Below, piece after piece: positions 55,036 to 63,447 of a stretch of DNA of 64,000 nt (position 1 is its first letter; every line of letters starts with the position of its first letter). The stretch is from assembly GCA_965655795.1 (NCBI GenBank), contig CBFHHY010000004.1:62001-126000 (forward strand). Reading direction: 5' to 3'. Source of the stretch: TMED14 sp002167805 (lineage in GTDB: Bacteria > Bacteroidota > Bacteroidia > Flavobacteriales > Schleiferiaceae). Made by a program: the position numbers and the translations under genes. The notes under the pieces were generated by a model. The model had not been told where the DNA came from. It saw only the letters and a program-made list of their open reading frames with translations, and ran no database searches.

Positions 55036-56409
55036 TCACTTTTTTGAAAAATATTTAAAAAATAGAGGTATTGTTTCTATGCCTTTATAGTAGTTGTCGA
55101 GACCAAAATGTTCATTAGGGGAATGAATGGCGTCGCTATCCAGCCCAAAACCCATTAGGATACTTTTTGCTTTTAATTCTTTCTCAAATAAGGCAACGAT
55201 TGGAATACTTCCGCCACTTCTAATAGGAACTGCTTTTTTGCCAAATGAATCACCTAGGGCTTTTACAGCAGCGTCATATCCTCTATGATCAGTAGGGCAT
55301 ACATATGGCTGGCCACCGTGGTGTGGAGTGACTATTATCTTTACAGAAGAGGGTGCTATTGATTTAAAATATTTTGTAAATAATTCTGTTATTTCTGTAG
55401 GGTCCTGATTCGGCACAAGCCTCATGGAAATCTTAGCATATGCCTTTGATGCAATTACTGTTTTTGCTCCTTCGCCTGTATAACCTCCCCAAATACCATT
55501 TACATCTAAACTTGGTCGTATTGAATTTCTTTCTGGAGTGCTGAACCCTTCTTCACCATCAACATCCGCTAAATCCAAGGCATCTTTATATTCTTCTAGT
55601 GAAAAAGGAGCTTGGGCAAGTTCTTCGCGCTCCTCAGAGCTCAGGGTTAAAACTTTATCATAAAAATTCGGAATTGTAATTTTTTTCTTGTCGTCATGAA
55701 GACGTGCAATCATATTTGAAAGAATATTTATGGGATTTGCGACAGCTCCGCCGTATAGACCCGAATGTAAATCTCTATTTGGACCTGTGACCTCCACTTC
55801 AACATAACTTAAACCTCTCAAACCTGTTGTCAGTGAAGGTGTTCCAGGGCCAACCATGCCTGTATCAGAAATTAAAATAACATCACATGACAGGCGCTTA
55901 GTATTTTTCTTAACAAACCAAGCTAGATTTTCAGATCCTACTTCCTCTTCACCTTCTATCATGAATTTAATGTTACATGTCACATTATTTGTAGCGACCA
56001 TGGTCTCAAATGCTTTTAAATGCATGAAAAATTGCCCTTTATCATCACACGCTCCTCTGGCAAAAATTGCTCCATTTGGATGAATTGGTGTCTTTCGTAT
56101 TTCGGGCTTGAAGGGGTCAGATGACCATAAGTCAATAGGGTCTGCTGGTTGAACATCATAATGTCCGTAGACTAAAACAGTTGGTAATTCTGGTGAAACA
56201 ATATAATCTCCATATACAACAGGGTATCCCGGTGTTTCGCAGACCTCAACCGAATGAGCTCCTGCATTATTTAAGAATTTTGCGGTCTTCTGTGCCGCTT
56301 TTAGAACATCCTTTTTAAAAGAAGCATCAGCACTCACACTAGGTATTGCGAGAAGCTCAAAGAGCTCATCGAGGAATCTTTTTTTATTTTTATTTATATA
56401 ATTTACCAT
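55036..56409 (-). CDS. M20 family dipeptidase
   Basis: 457-residue zinc peptidase. Metal-site motifs: VYGHYDVQP (His, Asp), ARGACDDKGQ (bridging Asp), and EGEEEVGS (catalytic Glu and metal Glu). The dimerisation domain with LHSGLYGGAV follows. It resembles the CNDP/DapE-like dipeptidase branch; no signal peptide, so cytoplasmic. It is convergent with tsaB and divergent from the 741-residue secreted protein. The minus-strand sequence 4 nt before its ATG is TATATTCG, a one-mismatch -7 box. Confidence 0.94.
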   Translation of the reverse strand: MVNYINKNKKRFLDELFELLAIPSVSADASFKKDVLKAAQKTAKFLNNAGAHSVEVCETPGYPVVYGDYIVSPELPTVLVYGHYDVQPADPIDLWSSDPFKPEIRKTPIHPNGAIFARGACDDKGQFFMHLKAFETMVATNNVTCNIKFMIEGEEEVGSENLAWFVKKNTKRLSCDVILISDTGMVGPGTPSLTTGLRGLSYVEVEVTGPNRDLHSGLYGGAVANPINILSNMIARLHDDKKKITIPNFYDKVLTLSSEEREELAQAPFSLEEYKDALDLADVDGEEGFSTPERNSIRPSLDVNGIWGGYTGEGAKTVIASKAYAKISMRLVPNQDPTEITELFTKYFKSIAPSSVKIIVTPHHGGQPYVCPTDHRGYDAAVKALGDSFGKKAVPIRSGGSIPIVALFEKELKAKSILMGFGLDSDAIHSPNEHFGLDNYYKGIETIPLFFKYFSKK

Positions 56410-56469
56410 CTAACGAATATAGGTATGCGGTAATGGATTTTCTATCTTCGGAATCCATATTACGGACGA

Positions 56470-58695
56470 ATGAAATTATTTTTATTTAAAACTTATAAAT
56501 ACATTACTCCATTTCTAATATTATTAGGAATGTATTCTCCTATTCTTGGACAAAATATTACTGTTAGTTCCACTAGCCCCCATAATGATCCGATGTGGTT
56601 AATCCAAAATGTTTTCGTTGGTCCCAACCTTACCGTTTTTTCTCCAATAGGTCCTTTGGGAGTTCCTAAAGTTCAATCTCCTTCTGTTCAATTTGGAAAA
56701 TTTAATATAAATAATGCAGCTTTTGGATTAGATTCAGGGATTGTAATTGCAACGACAGATGCTTTCGATGCTGTACCTGGTCAATCTGGATCGTTCACAA
56801 ATAATACGCCTACTCCCTCTGCAAATTTAACCTCAGTATTGAGTGCTATCGGTACGAGTGGAACCTTATATGATAAAGGGAGCATTGAATTCAGTTTTGT
56901 TGCACCTGGAGATTCTGTGAAGTTTGATTATATCTTTGCTTCCAAGGAGTATACCAGCTACACATGTTCTTCCTACAATGATGTATTTGGGTTTTTCTTA
57001 ATTGGCTCAGGAATAAATGGTAATCCAAATATGGATACGGTCAATCTAGCTAAAATTCCGGGAACCAACGTTCCGGTTGCTATAAATACTATTAATCAAG
57101 GATACCCTTCAGGGGGTTGGCCAGCTTCGAACTGCCTTACTGCAAATCCAAATTATGTTGCACATTCCTCCATGTATAATGCAAATACACCTACTGGAAT
57201 TATTAATTATCCGGGGTTTACAGATGTTTTCACAGCTGCCGCAAATGTTTCATGTGGATCTTTATATACCATAAAATTACAAATAGCAGATGTTGCGGAT
57301 GGTTCTTTTAATTCAGCAGTTTTTCTCGGTGCAAGAAGCTTTGAATTACCGACAATTTCATTGAGTTCTGCTTTTAATCAAGGAAATACTTTCAATGATT
57401 CAATAGTTGTTGAGGGTTGCAAACCTTCTTATTTATACTTGAGCCGAAACGGGGCAATCAATGATACAATGACGATAAATTTTAATATTTCTGGAAATGC
57501 CATCTCTGGAGTTGACTATTCTCCACTTCCAAATTCTATTACTCTTTTGCCTGGAGTTGTATTAGATTCTATTCCAATATTGGCATTTGATGATGGAATA
57601 GTGGAGTCGTTGGATACTATTCGTTTTGTTATGCAACCTGTAACTACAAATTGTGCTGTTTATCCGCCCCAGTATAAAACTTTTTTAATTAAAGATAAAA
57701 TACCATTAACTGTAACTACAAATGTTACACAAGGGAATGATACGATTACATGCCCAGGAGATCAAGTAGTTTTAGATGGTGCCTATTCATCTGGTCAGGG
57801 CATTGCAAATGGATGGTGGGGTACTGATACAACAGGTTCAAGTCAATTGACGGTAACGCCATTATCCACTACTACCTATTATTATTCAGCAATTGATGAA
57901 TGTATGATACAAGCGATAGTCGACTCTGTGACAATTTATCTTCAAGGATACGATTCTTTAGAAACAGTTAGTGAGAACCCTGATCCAATTTGCCCAGGAA
58001 GTTCCGTTCAAATATTATCAGAAGCTAAAAAAGGGACACCTCCATATTCATTCCAATGGGATAATGGACCCAATGATTCGTCTTGGACAATTACACCCAG
58101 TAATTCTGATTGGTATTCATTTGAAGTCACTGATGGTTGTGGATCTGTGGCTAAAGATTCAGTTTGGGTCACTGTTGCACCTTTTCCGATAGCAGCTTTT
58201 AATTATTCCCCAAACTCTGGATCTCCATTAAGTGTTCAATTTAATAATCAGTCAAGTGATACAAATTATGTTAAATGGTATTTTGGAGATGGGAATATTT
58301 CGAATCAGGTTAATCCATTTCATTCTTACTCTTTTCCTGGCAAATATTTTGTAGGCCTAGTTATTTCTGACTCAATTGGTTGTAAAGACTCTATTTCTCT
58401 CGAGATAGAATTAAAAATGGATTATTATGTCTATGTTCCTAATACTTTCACTCCAAATGGAGATATAATAAATGATAGAATAAAAGTTGAAACTATAGGA
58501 ATAGAAGGTTTAGTCTGGCAAATTTTTAACCGTTGGGGTTTAATGGTATTTTCTACAGATAAACTTCAGGATTCTTGGGATGGTAAAATAAATGGAAAGG
58601 AATCTCCTGAGGGAGTATATTCCTATAAGTTAATTTTATTTCTTCCCTTTGGAGATATCAAGGAGCAAACGGGAATATTTACGCTAGTTAGGTAG
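56470..58695 (+). CDS. Large T9SS cargo: choice-of-anchor L, PKD and CHU_C domains
   Basis: 741 residues with a signal peptide ending PILGQ. An N-terminal choice-of-anchor L-type domain covers about 20-310 (FIFASKEYTSY-type segment near 160 and VFLGARSFELP). A Calx-beta-like domain covers about 315-420 (GNAISGVDYSPLP), followed by two Ig-like segments, a PKD domain near 575-655 (WYFGDGNISNQVNPFHSY) and a C-terminal CHU_C/gliding-motility-type sorting domain (YVPNTFTPNGD and QIFNRWGLMVFST). It is likely anchored to or released from the cell surface through SprA. Function unknown. Confidence 0.9.
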   Translation: MKLFLFKTYKYITPFLILLGMYSPILGQNITVSSTSPHNDPMWLIQNVFVGPNLTVFSPIGPLGVPKVQSPSVQFGKFNINNAAFGLDSGIVIATTDAFDAVPGQSGSFTNNTPTPSANLTSVLSAIGTSGTLYDKGSIEFSFVAPGDSVKFDYIFASKEYTSYTCSSYNDVFGFFLIGSGINGNPNMDTVNLAKIPGTNVPVAINTINQGYPSGGWPASNCLTANPNYVAHSSMYNANTPTGIINYPGFTDVFTAAANVSCGSLYTIKLQIADVADGSFNSAVFLGARSFELPTISLSSAFNQGNTFNDSIVVEGCKPSYLYLSRNGAINDTMTINFNISGNAISGVDYSPLPNSITLLPGVVLDSIPILAFDDGIVESLDTIRFVMQPVTTNCAVYPPQYKTFLIKDKIPLTVTTNVTQGNDTITCPGDQVVLDGAYSSGQGIANGWWGTDTTGSSQLTVTPLSTTTYYYSAIDECMIQAIVDSVTIYLQGYDSLETVSENPDPICPGSSVQILSEAKKGTPPYSFQWDNGPNDSSWTITPSNSDWYSFEVTDGCGSVAKDSVWVTVAPFPIAAFNYSPNSGSPLSVQFNNQSSDTNYVKWYFGDGNISNQVNPFHSYSFPGKYFVGLVISDSIGCKDSISLEIELKMDYYVYVPNTFTPNGDIINDRIKVETIGIEGLVWQIFNRWGLMVFSTDKLQDSWDGKINGKESPEGVYSYKLILFLPFGDIKEQTGIFTLVR

Positions 58696-58700
58696 ACTTT

Positions 58701-59390
58701 CTATATGAACGCAATGCAGAGTACTCCAACTAGAAGTAAGGATTTGTAGACCCATTGACGACGAACAAATATTTTTCTTTCACCTTGAGTAACTCTATAC
58801 ATCTGTATTCTCTCTGTTTGCCTTCTCCATTCTAGAAATATCATTACGATCGCTATAGGTAAGGATCGAATAAAGCCCTCTTTGGATTCCGGAAAACTTG
58901 CAAAAGCTAGAATCAGTAAAGGAGTGTATGCGAGTAATGTGGCAATTAAAGGCCCTAGAATATTGGTATTCCATGATTTGTGTGAATATAGCCATAGTAG
59001 TAGACCATAAATTGAAAAAAAAACAGAAGTAATAAGTTTTAAATTCATCCAACTTGAAAGCATTGCAAAAACATAAAACCAAATGGCAAGGCGAATACCA
59101 TATTTGCGCGCTACAGGCCTTTCCATAATTGTTCTAAACGGTCTTTGTGTTATGTCTTTTTCTAGATCGTAAAAGCTATTTAGTAGTGACCCTCCTGCGA
59201 CTAGAAATCCTGTTGTTAAAACGATTGCAAAAAAATGGCGGTCTAAGAAAATATCATAAATATCTTGTCTTGGAGTAAAAAGAAACACCTGCGACATCGT
59301 TTGTGCCGAAAAAATAAAGAGAATGTGTGTCCAGCGGACAAGACTAAGAAAAGCAGTTAATCGAAATAATATTTTGCTGCTCTTCCTCAT
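58701..59390 (-). CDS. UbiA-like prenyltransferase with altered second Asp motif
   Basis: 229-residue, roughly seven-helix membrane protein downstream of the mevalonate genes. The first Asp-rich motif is present (NSFYDLEKDITQRPFRTIMERP). The second motif, expected as DxxxD or REIIKDIEDxxGD, is replaced by LEWRRQTERIQMYRVTQGE, without aspartates. Bacteroidota homologues are annotated as geranylgeranylglycerol-phosphate geranylgeranyltransferase-like. The ATG at 59390 (MRKSSKIL) is 4 nt after the previous stop; an upstream ATG at 59423 would overlap it. It may be inactive as a transferase or use another mechanism. Confidence 0.75.
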   Translation of the reverse strand: MRKSSKILFRLTAFLSLVRWTHILFIFSAQTMSQVFLFTPRQDIYDIFLDRHFFAIVLTTGFLVAGGSLLNSFYDLEKDITQRPFRTIMERPVARKYGIRLAIWFYVFAMLSSWMNLKLITSVFFSIYGLLLWLYSHKSWNTNILGPLIATLLAYTPLLILAFASFPESKEGFIRSLPIAIVMIFLEWRRQTERIQMYRVTQGERKIFVRRQWVYKSLLLVGVLCIAFI

Positions 59391-59394
59391 TTTT

Positions 59395-60333
59395 TTAAAA
59401 CCTAAGGACAACTTCCATGGCATGAGGAGATAATTCTTTTTGAGCCTTATCTAAATTTTTGGTGAAACCCAAAATGTATCCTCCACCTCCGGAGCCACAT
59501 AGTTTTAGATAGTATGCATTGTTATTAATTCCTTTTTGCCATAGCGAATGGAAATCATTGGGAATCATAGGTGTGAAATGTTCTAATACTAAATTACTTA
59601 GTGATTTTAAATTTGTAAAAAGTGGATCCCAATCTCCCTTTAAAAAGGCTTGAACACAGGCGTCATTATACTTTTTAAATTGGTTACTCATGACCGAGCG
59701 GAAACCTTCCTCTTTAAGTTTTTCCATGAATAGGTTAACCATTGGTTGCGTTTCCCCGGGCATTCCAGAATTTAGCAAAAAGATTGCTCCGTCTCCATTG
59801 CTTTCAGTAGAGGGCAATACAACTGTCCCAAGATCCGTTTTAGAACGTATGATAAGCGGTAATTGCAGGTAACATAAAGTAGGGTCTATGCCTGAACTTT
59901 TACCATGAAAATAACTTTCCATTTGACCGAGACATTCCTTAACTTTTTGGATTGATACTGGAGATAGATTTTTATCAAGAGATAATTGGTTGTTAGAATA
60001 TCGATCATAGATAGCTGCTACCAGAGCTCCAGAGGAACCAACGCCATAGCCTTGGGGTATTGTTGATTCAAAATATAATCCATTTTGTAGGTCTTCATTA
60101 AACTCTTTTAAACGCAGAGATGCAATTAATGACCCGTGAATCTCTAGTTCTTGTAGGTGATTATAAAACTTTTTTAATTCATGATTCGAACGCGAATGAT
60201 TTTCGTTAGAATCTTTGGTCGGTAAACTTAAATTACCCCAGAAATTGCGATATGGAATTGATAAACCCATGGTATCCCTAATAATTCCATATTCTCCGAA
60301 CAAGAGAATTTTAGCAAAATAAGATGATTTCAT
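59395..60333 (-). CDS. GHMP kinase, mevalonate-pathway type
   Basis: 312-residue GHMP-family kinase. The ATP loop is GYGVGSSGALVAAI, and the C-terminal Gly-rich segment is LKLCGSGGGGYILGF. Its length and position right after mvaD identify it as the Bacteroidota mevalonate or phosphomevalonate kinase-like protein (GYDIA class). It overlaps mvaD by 4 bp. The substrate cannot be fixed by sequence alone. Confidence 0.88.
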   Translation of the reverse strand: MKSSYFAKILLFGEYGIIRDTMGLSIPYRNFWGNLSLPTKDSNENHSRSNHELKKFYNHLQELEIHGSLIASLRLKEFNEDLQNGLYFESTIPQGYGVGSSGALVAAIYDRYSNNQLSLDKNLSPVSIQKVKECLGQMESYFHGKSSGIDPTLCYLQLPLIIRSKTDLGTVVLPSTESNGDGAIFLLNSGMPGETQPMVNLFMEKLKEEGFRSVMSNQFKKYNDACVQAFLKGDWDPLFTNLKSLSNLVLEHFTPMIPNDFHSLWQKGINNNAYYLKLCGSGGGGYILGFTKNLDKAQKELSPHAMEVVLRF

Positions 60334-61358
60334 TCTTCAAAATTAGTTAGACGTTTAGGTCCCGATCCAACGTGATCTGAGATAAAATTTTCTCCCCTGC
60401 AAAATTGAATCAAAGTATTCTTTACGAATGTCATTGCTTTGTCTTTTGCAGAATCTGGAAAAAGTAAATGTACATTTGCTCCGGCATCTAAAGTGAAACT
60501 AATGGGCAATTTAGAATTATTTCGAAATTCTCTTATTTTTTCAATAATTTTTAATGTATTGGGCTTCATAAGAATGAAATTTGGCGAAGAGCTCATCATT
60601 AAACCGTGAAGGGTTAATGCTTCAAGTTCAGTGATCTGAATAAAATCATCCACATTCCCTGTCTGTAATATTCTCTTAATGTCTTTGACATGTTTATGTG
60701 CTTGAGAAAAACGCTGTTTATTGAAAGGATGTGAGTCCATTAATGAATGGCCCAAGGTACTACTGACTTGTTTTTCTTCTATATCTATGAGCAATATTAT
60801 ATCGCAATAGTTTTTAAATACAGGATGAATTATTTCAGGGTATTCAATTGCATACTCGTCTCTTGAATTTTTCAGATAAGGAGATTTCCCCCATACAGTT
60901 ATGCCTCCATATATTGATCGACTTGCTGACCCAGAACCCAACCTTGACAGTATCGATGCTTCTTGATAAAAGTCTAAAGCGCCAAATTTGAAACCTATTT
61001 TCTCAGCAAATTCAACAATACATAATGATAGAGCGCTCATTCCTGATGCACTACTTGCGATTCCGCTTGAGTGAGGAAAGCTATTACTTGTTTTGATTTG
61101 TAAACGATATGAGTCTAGCCATGCATGGCGTTCTTTTATTCGCTGTAAAAAGCTTTCTATTTTTGGAATAAATTCCGGCTTATCTTTTCCATTTAAGCTT
61201 ATATTAATACCAGCACCTTCTGTGAAATGAACTTCTGTTGTTGTTTTACATTTACTTAATGTAAAGCTAATAGATGGGTTTGAGGGTATCTGAATATCAT
61301 GTTTGCCCCAATATTTTATTAGGGCGATATTGGATGGGCTTTCCCAAGAAATTTTCAC
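60330..61358 (-). CDS. mvaD: Diphosphomevalonate decarboxylase
   Basis: 342-residue GHMP-superfamily decarboxylase that converts mevalonate 5-diphosphate to isopentenyl diphosphate. The hallmarks are visible: SPSNIALIKYWGKHD at the N-terminus, HSSGIASSASGMSAL as the phosphate loop, and LGSGSASRSIYGG with the catalytic Asp region. It confirms a mevalonate route to isoprenoids. It overlaps fabD and the GHMP kinase by 4 bp on each side. Confidence 0.96.
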   Translation of the reverse strand: MKISWESPSNIALIKYWGKHDIQIPSNPSISFTLSKCKTTTEVHFTEGAGINISLNGKDKPEFIPKIESFLQRIKERHAWLDSYRLQIKTSNSFPHSSGIASSASGMSALSLCIVEFAEKIGFKFGALDFYQEASILSRLGSGSASRSIYGGITVWGKSPYLKNSRDEYAIEYPEIIHPVFKNYCDIILLIDIEEKQVSSTLGHSLMDSHPFNKQRFSQAHKHVKDIKRILQTGNVDDFIQITELEALTLHGLMMSSSPNFILMKPNTLKIIEKIREFRNNSKLPISFTLDAGANVHLLFPDSAKDKAMTFVKNTLIQFCRGENFISDHVGSGPKRLTNFEE

Positions 61359-62221
61359 GCTGAGATTGATTCTACTTCGGGAGCAATTTTTCTGACCATT
61401 CCTTGTAATGCCCGACCAGGTCCTACCTCATAAAATGCTGTTGCTCCATCTTTTATCATGGCATTAATTGTTTGGTTCCATCTTACAGATCCTGTAAGTT
61501 GAGCTTTTAAATTAGCCCTAATTTCATCCGGATCATTTACTGCTTGGGCAACAACATTTTGATAAATGGGACATCTTGGTACATTAAAGTTTATCGAATC
61601 TAAAGCCTCCCCTAATTGTTTTTCAGCAGAAGACATTAACGGACTGTGAAAGGCGCCATTTACCGGCAAAAGTATTGCTCTTTTAGCCCCAGCTTCTTTG
61701 CACTCTTCGCATGCCTTTTCCACTGAATCAGTAGCGCCTGAAATAACTAATTGGCCTGGGGTATTATAATTAGCGGGAACAACTATCCCCTCAGTTTTTT
61801 CACAAATATTTTCTACAATTGCATCTTCAAGCCCAATAATTGCAGCCATCGTCGACGATTGCTCCTCACATGCCTTTTGCATCCCCAAAGCGCGTTGATA
61901 AACCAGATTGATTCCATCTTCAAAGCTTAAAGATCCTACAGCTACTAGAGCAGAAAATTCTCCAAGTGAGTGTCCTGCGACCATTGATGGCTCAAAATCA
62001 GAACCTAGAGATATTGCTTTTACTACAGAATGAAGAAATACTGCTGGTTGAGTAACTTTTGTTTTTGTCAGATCCTCCATAGATCCTTCAAACATTATTT
62101 TGGATAATTCGAATCCTAAAATTGAATTTGCTTGATCGAAAAGGTCTTTATTTTCATTATAAAGATCTTTTCCCATCCCAGAGCTTTGGGCACCTTGCCC
62201 AGGAAAAATATATGCTTTCAT
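61355..62221 (-). CDS. fabD: Malonyl-CoA:ACP transacylase
   Basis: 288-residue fatty-acid synthesis enzyme that loads malonate on ACP. It has the N-terminal FPGQGAQSSGM, the catalytic serine in GHSLGEFSALVAVG, and His in NGAFHSPLM. It sits between PTPS (4-bp overlap) and mvaD, not near other fab genes. Confidence 0.96.
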   Translation of the reverse strand: MKAYIFPGQGAQSSGMGKDLYNENKDLFDQANSILGFELSKIMFEGSMEDLTKTKVTQPAVFLHSVVKAISLGSDFEPSMVAGHSLGEFSALVAVGSLSFEDGINLVYQRALGMQKACEEQSSTMAAIIGLEDAIVENICEKTEGIVVPANYNTPGQLVISGATDSVEKACEECKEAGAKRAILLPVNGAFHSPLMSSAEKQLGEALDSINFNVPRCPIYQNVVAQAVNDPDEIRANLKAQLTGSVRWNQTINAMIKDGATAFYEVGPGRALQGMVRKIAPEVESISA

Positions 62222-62631
62222 TTTCCAAAATATTCTACAGAGTTATTTTCAGTTTCAATTATCCGCACACAATGCAATTCTGCTCCATGGTCAACAATAA
62301 TTGGGGAAAGAATTTTCCAGAATGCGATTACTAGGTTTTCTGTGGAAGGAATTATTCCATCTAAAAAATCAATGTCTTCATTTAAACTTGTATGGTCTAC
62401 GGATTCTATAATATTTGAGCGAATTAGATTTTTTAAATCCGACAGATTCATAACGAAACCAGTCTCTGGATTCACTTCACCCTTTACGACAACAATTAAC
62501 TGAAAATTGTGGCCATGACCTCTTTTGTTTGAGCACTTACCAAAGATCTCAAAATTTCTTTCTTCCGTCCAAGATGGGTTATAAAGTCGGTGTGATGCGC
62601 TAAAAGTTTCACGCCTTTGGATGTACACCAT
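62218..62631 (-). CDS. 6-pyruvoyl-tetrahydropterin synthase / QueD family protein
   Basis: 137-residue T-fold enzyme. Zn ligands are His14 (FSASHRL) and the two His of GHGH (39, 41); Cys33 (GKCSNKRGHGH) is the catalytic cysteine, with SVDH and ETENN completing the triad and substrate-binding Glu. The Cys-x5-HGH spacing and overall look of FGKCSNKRGHGHN match animal and bacterial PTPS-II. Classical QueD has Cys-x3-HGH. Many databases would call it 6-carboxytetrahydropterin synthase; PTPS activity is as likely. It overlaps fabD by 4 bp. Confidence 0.9.
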   Translation of the reverse strand: MVYIQRRETFSASHRLYNPSWTEERNFEIFGKCSNKRGHGHNFQLIVVVKGEVNPETGFVMNLSDLKNLIRSNIIESVDHTSLNEDIDFLDGIIPSTENLVIAFWKILSPIIVDHGAELHCVRIIETENNSVEYFGK

Positions 62632-62651
62632 GAGTAATAATTTCTATTTTT

Positions 62652-63032
62652 CTAATTCTTTGAATTGAACTCTATTAAAATCGATTTTATTAATCCATCT
62701 TTCTCTGTTCGGTATGAAATCATGGCTTTATTAGGCTTGAATTTTAATTTAGGTGATGAAACTTCAAGCCCAAAGGAGCTGTAACCTTTTGAATTTAGAA
62801 TTACATCTCCAGATCCATCTTTATCTATGTATTGAAAAGATCCGGATGCCCAATTATTTCCATCTGAAAGTTGTATATCAACAATATCCATTGGACTTGT
62901 TGCTTTTTTTTCTATTGACACTAAAAATTCATTTGAATTCTTCTCGAGAATGCTTGCTTTGGGAGCACTACAAGAAATGATAAATGATGTGAATAGGAGA
63001 TAAACAGCCCAATTTTTCATGATGTATTTCAT
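62652..63032 (-). CDS. Small predicted lipoprotein, function unknown
   Basis: 127-residue protein, signal to LLFTSFIISC with Cys as lipidation site, then a beta-rich domain (SPMDIVDIQLSDGNNWASG). No recognisable family. ATG at 63032 or 63020 are the likely starts; a TTG upstream overlaps a near-consensus -7 box (GATCTTTG at 63039-63046), which supports the later start. It is followed 20 bp later by the PTPS gene on the same strand. Confidence 0.6.
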   Translation of the reverse strand: MKYIMKNWAVYLLFTSFIISCSAPKASILEKNSNEFLVSIEKKATSPMDIVDIQLSDGNNWASGSFQYIDKDGSGDVILNSKGYSSFGLEVSSPKLKFKPNKAMISYRTEKDGLIKSILIEFNSKN

Positions 63033-63103
63033 TTTGAACAAAGATCGGAAAAATAAGAGTAAAAATCACCTAGAGATAGATAAAATAGTTCTCATTAGGT
63101 TTT

Positions 63104-63445
63104 TTATTTGGTCGTATCTAGTTGTTTTTTTAGTGATTCCATACTTTGCTTGATCTTCTGTAAGCGCCCGATTAATTGATCTGTATCAAACGATTCAGTA
63201 GGGTTCGTTTTATATTTTTCCTTAGCGCCTTTAATTGTAAACCCGCGCTCCTTAACGAGATGATGAATTTTGCCGATAATTTCTATATTTTTCGGAGTAT
63301 ATTTTCTTATGCCTCTTGAATTTTTTTTTGGTTTTAATTCTGAGAATTCTTTTTCCCAAAATCTAAGAGCGGAGGTATTTAAATCAAACATTTTTGCCAC
63401 TTCTCCTATGCTGTAATAATTTTTGGTCAATTCACTTGGTATCAT
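63104..63445 (-). CDS. MerR-family transcriptional regulator
   Basis: 113-residue MerR-type regulator. The winged helix-turn-helix is at 10-75: YYSIGEVAKMFDLNTSALRF, then WEKEFSELKPKKNSRGIRKY, followed by a short coiled coil. No metal-binding cysteines are present in the short C-terminal tail (SMESLKKQLDTTK), so the signal it senses is unknown. It lies 2 bp after the M23 peptidase. Confidence 0.92.
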   Translation of the reverse strand: MIPSELTKNYYSIGEVAKMFDLNTSALRFWEKEFSELKPKKNSRGIRKYTPKNIEIIGKIHHLVKERGFTIKGAKEKYKTNPTESFDTDQLIGRLQKIKQSMESLKKQLDTTK

Positions 63446-63447
63446 AT

